Assembly (NCBI GenBank): GCA_009694215.1
Contig: SHVN01000002.1
Coordinates: 25,111-89,110 of the forward strand
Direction: 5' to 3'
DNA length: 64,000 bases
From: Xanthobacteraceae bacterium
GTDB taxonomy: Bacteria; Pseudomonadota; Alphaproteobacteria; Rhizobiales; Xanthobacteraceae
The notes under the pieces: model-generated
What the model saw: only the letters and a program-made list of their open reading frames with translations
What the model was told of the DNA's origin: nothing
The model's database searches: none
Translations under genes and position numbers: made by a program
Shown here: piece after piece, positions 63,690 through 64,000 of the stretch
Position numbering within the stretch: position 1 is the stretch's first letter
Layout: the number at the start of each line of letters is the position of its first letter

Positions 63690-63797
63690 ATGGAGACTTG
63701 GCAAGCATTCCTGTTGGGCGTGATGGCTGCCTGCACGCCGGGCCTCGTCATCTTTGCAGTCATGCTCTATTTCGCACCGACCGGAACGGAGAGGTAA
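63690..63797 (+). CDS. Small membrane protein, 35 residues
   Basis: The frame METWQAFLLGVMAACTPGLV continues IFAVMLYFAPTGTER. It is a single hydrophobic helix flanked by charged ends, preceded by GAGAGG at a good distance from the ATG. The track lists a longer version without a start signal. Size, ribosome site and amphipathic ends favour a real small protein. The function is unknown, and chance cannot be excluded. Confidence 0.4.
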   Translation: METWQAFLLGVMAACTPGLVIFAVMLYFAPTGTER

Positions 63798-63883
63798 GCT
63801 CGGTTCTGTACCGCGGCGCTGTGTCAGCGAATGCGCTTCCCAGCCGATGCCGGCGGGTGCGTTGTCCGCGGATTCTGCTCTCT

Positions 63884-64000
63884 CTAGTGCGTCCGGGCGG
63901 TGCAGAATCCCACCGCCTCCTCGATCGCCTGCTTCATCTCCGAGGCCGGAAAAAGCGCCAGCGCGTCTCGCGCGATCGCGCCGTAGTGCTGGGCGCGCCC
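63884..64000 (-). CDS. Polyprenyl synthetase, C-terminal end (cut by window)
   Basis: The minus strand from the right edge reads HYGAIARDALALFPASEMKQ, AIEEAVGFCTARTH and TAG at 63884. The A..AL..FP.S..K.A......F...R ending is that of trans-prenyl diphosphate synthases (octaprenyl/farnesyl type), which build the quinone side chain or other prenyl chains. Only 38 codons are visible, so chain length and the aspartate-rich catalytic motifs cannot be judged. Its neighbour ispE supplies the same pathway. Confidence 0.72.
   Translation of the reverse strand, partial: GRAQHYGAIARDALALFPASEMKQAIEEAVGFCTARTH

Overview
The window is GC-rich, densely packed alphaproteobacterial chromosome. Several signs point to the order Hyphomicrobiales (Rhizobiales), near the Nitrobacteraceae/Xanthobacteraceae: a CcrM-type GANTC methyltransferase, an MbfA ferritin-like iron exporter with an Irr-type ICE palindrome, DUF3551 and HdeB-type small secreted proteins, many orphan Bug/TctC and TAXI solute receptors, and a GTTC-N7-GTTC SOS box. 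Cytochrome b and c1 are separate genes here, unlike the fused fbcH gene of Bradyrhizobium japonicum, so the source is probably not Bradyrhizobium itself. All family assignments were made by reading the translated sequence; no database was searched.

Layout. 0-4.1 kb: a minus-strand TAXI-TRAP transporter operon with three tandem paralogous receptors and one fused permease running off the left edge. 4.2-8.2 kb: a broken methyltransferase, a hydroxypyruvate isomerase-like enzyme, a membrane protein, a phosphoesterase and mbfA with its ICE. 8.2-11.65 kb: an accessory stretch with a repeat, a transposase scrap, an alpha/beta hydrolase, an orphan Bug receptor, and truncated amidohydrolase and DUF3892 remnants. 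11.67-14.07 kb: a glutathionyl-hydroquinone reductase-like GST, a GNAT protein and two tandem HdeB paralogues, the first broken by TAG. 14.08-21.0 kb: a four-gene MoxR / DUF58 / BatA-DUF4159 / glutamine-amidotransferase-like operon. 21.2-25.1 kb: the divergent, translationally coupled DUF1285-NUDIX-DUF6111-cca run, then a TSUP permease. 25.1-31.0 kb: trmL-hemF, the petABC cytochrome bc1 operon, mtnP and apt. 31.0-32.2 kb: a scar with an unknown ORF, an AT-richer Mrr restriction-enzyme remnant and a Bug receptor remnant.

32.3-38.4 kb: smc, a DsbA-like protein, DUF721 and mutY. 38.4-45.1 kb: a catabolic-looking accessory block (amidohydrolase, two Bug receptors, RidA, VOC protein, SMP-30 lactonase, a small alpha/beta-barrel protein). 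45.1-50.9 kb: ccrM, ypfJ-like metallopeptidase, moaB, remnants, an SOS-box-preceded radical SAM gene and rnhB. 50.9-56.5 kb: a GT-C membrane protein, cydAB carrying a nonsense codon in each subunit, and an NCS2 permease. 56.5-64 kb: a TPR gene with an apparent signal-peptide frameshift, a uracil-DNA glycosylase, ETF-QO, a large TPR protein, ispE and the end of a polyprenyl synthetase gene.

I did not find a convincing wholly new multi-gene system. The most notable signals are the number of single-base disabling lesions in otherwise intact genes (methyltransferase, hdeB, Bug receptor, cydA, cydB, TPR gene), the triple-receptor TAXI operon, the SOS box upstream of the radical SAM gene, and the GANTC sites plus a perfect hairpin at the start of ccrM. 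No tRNA, rRNA or CRISPR array was seen.
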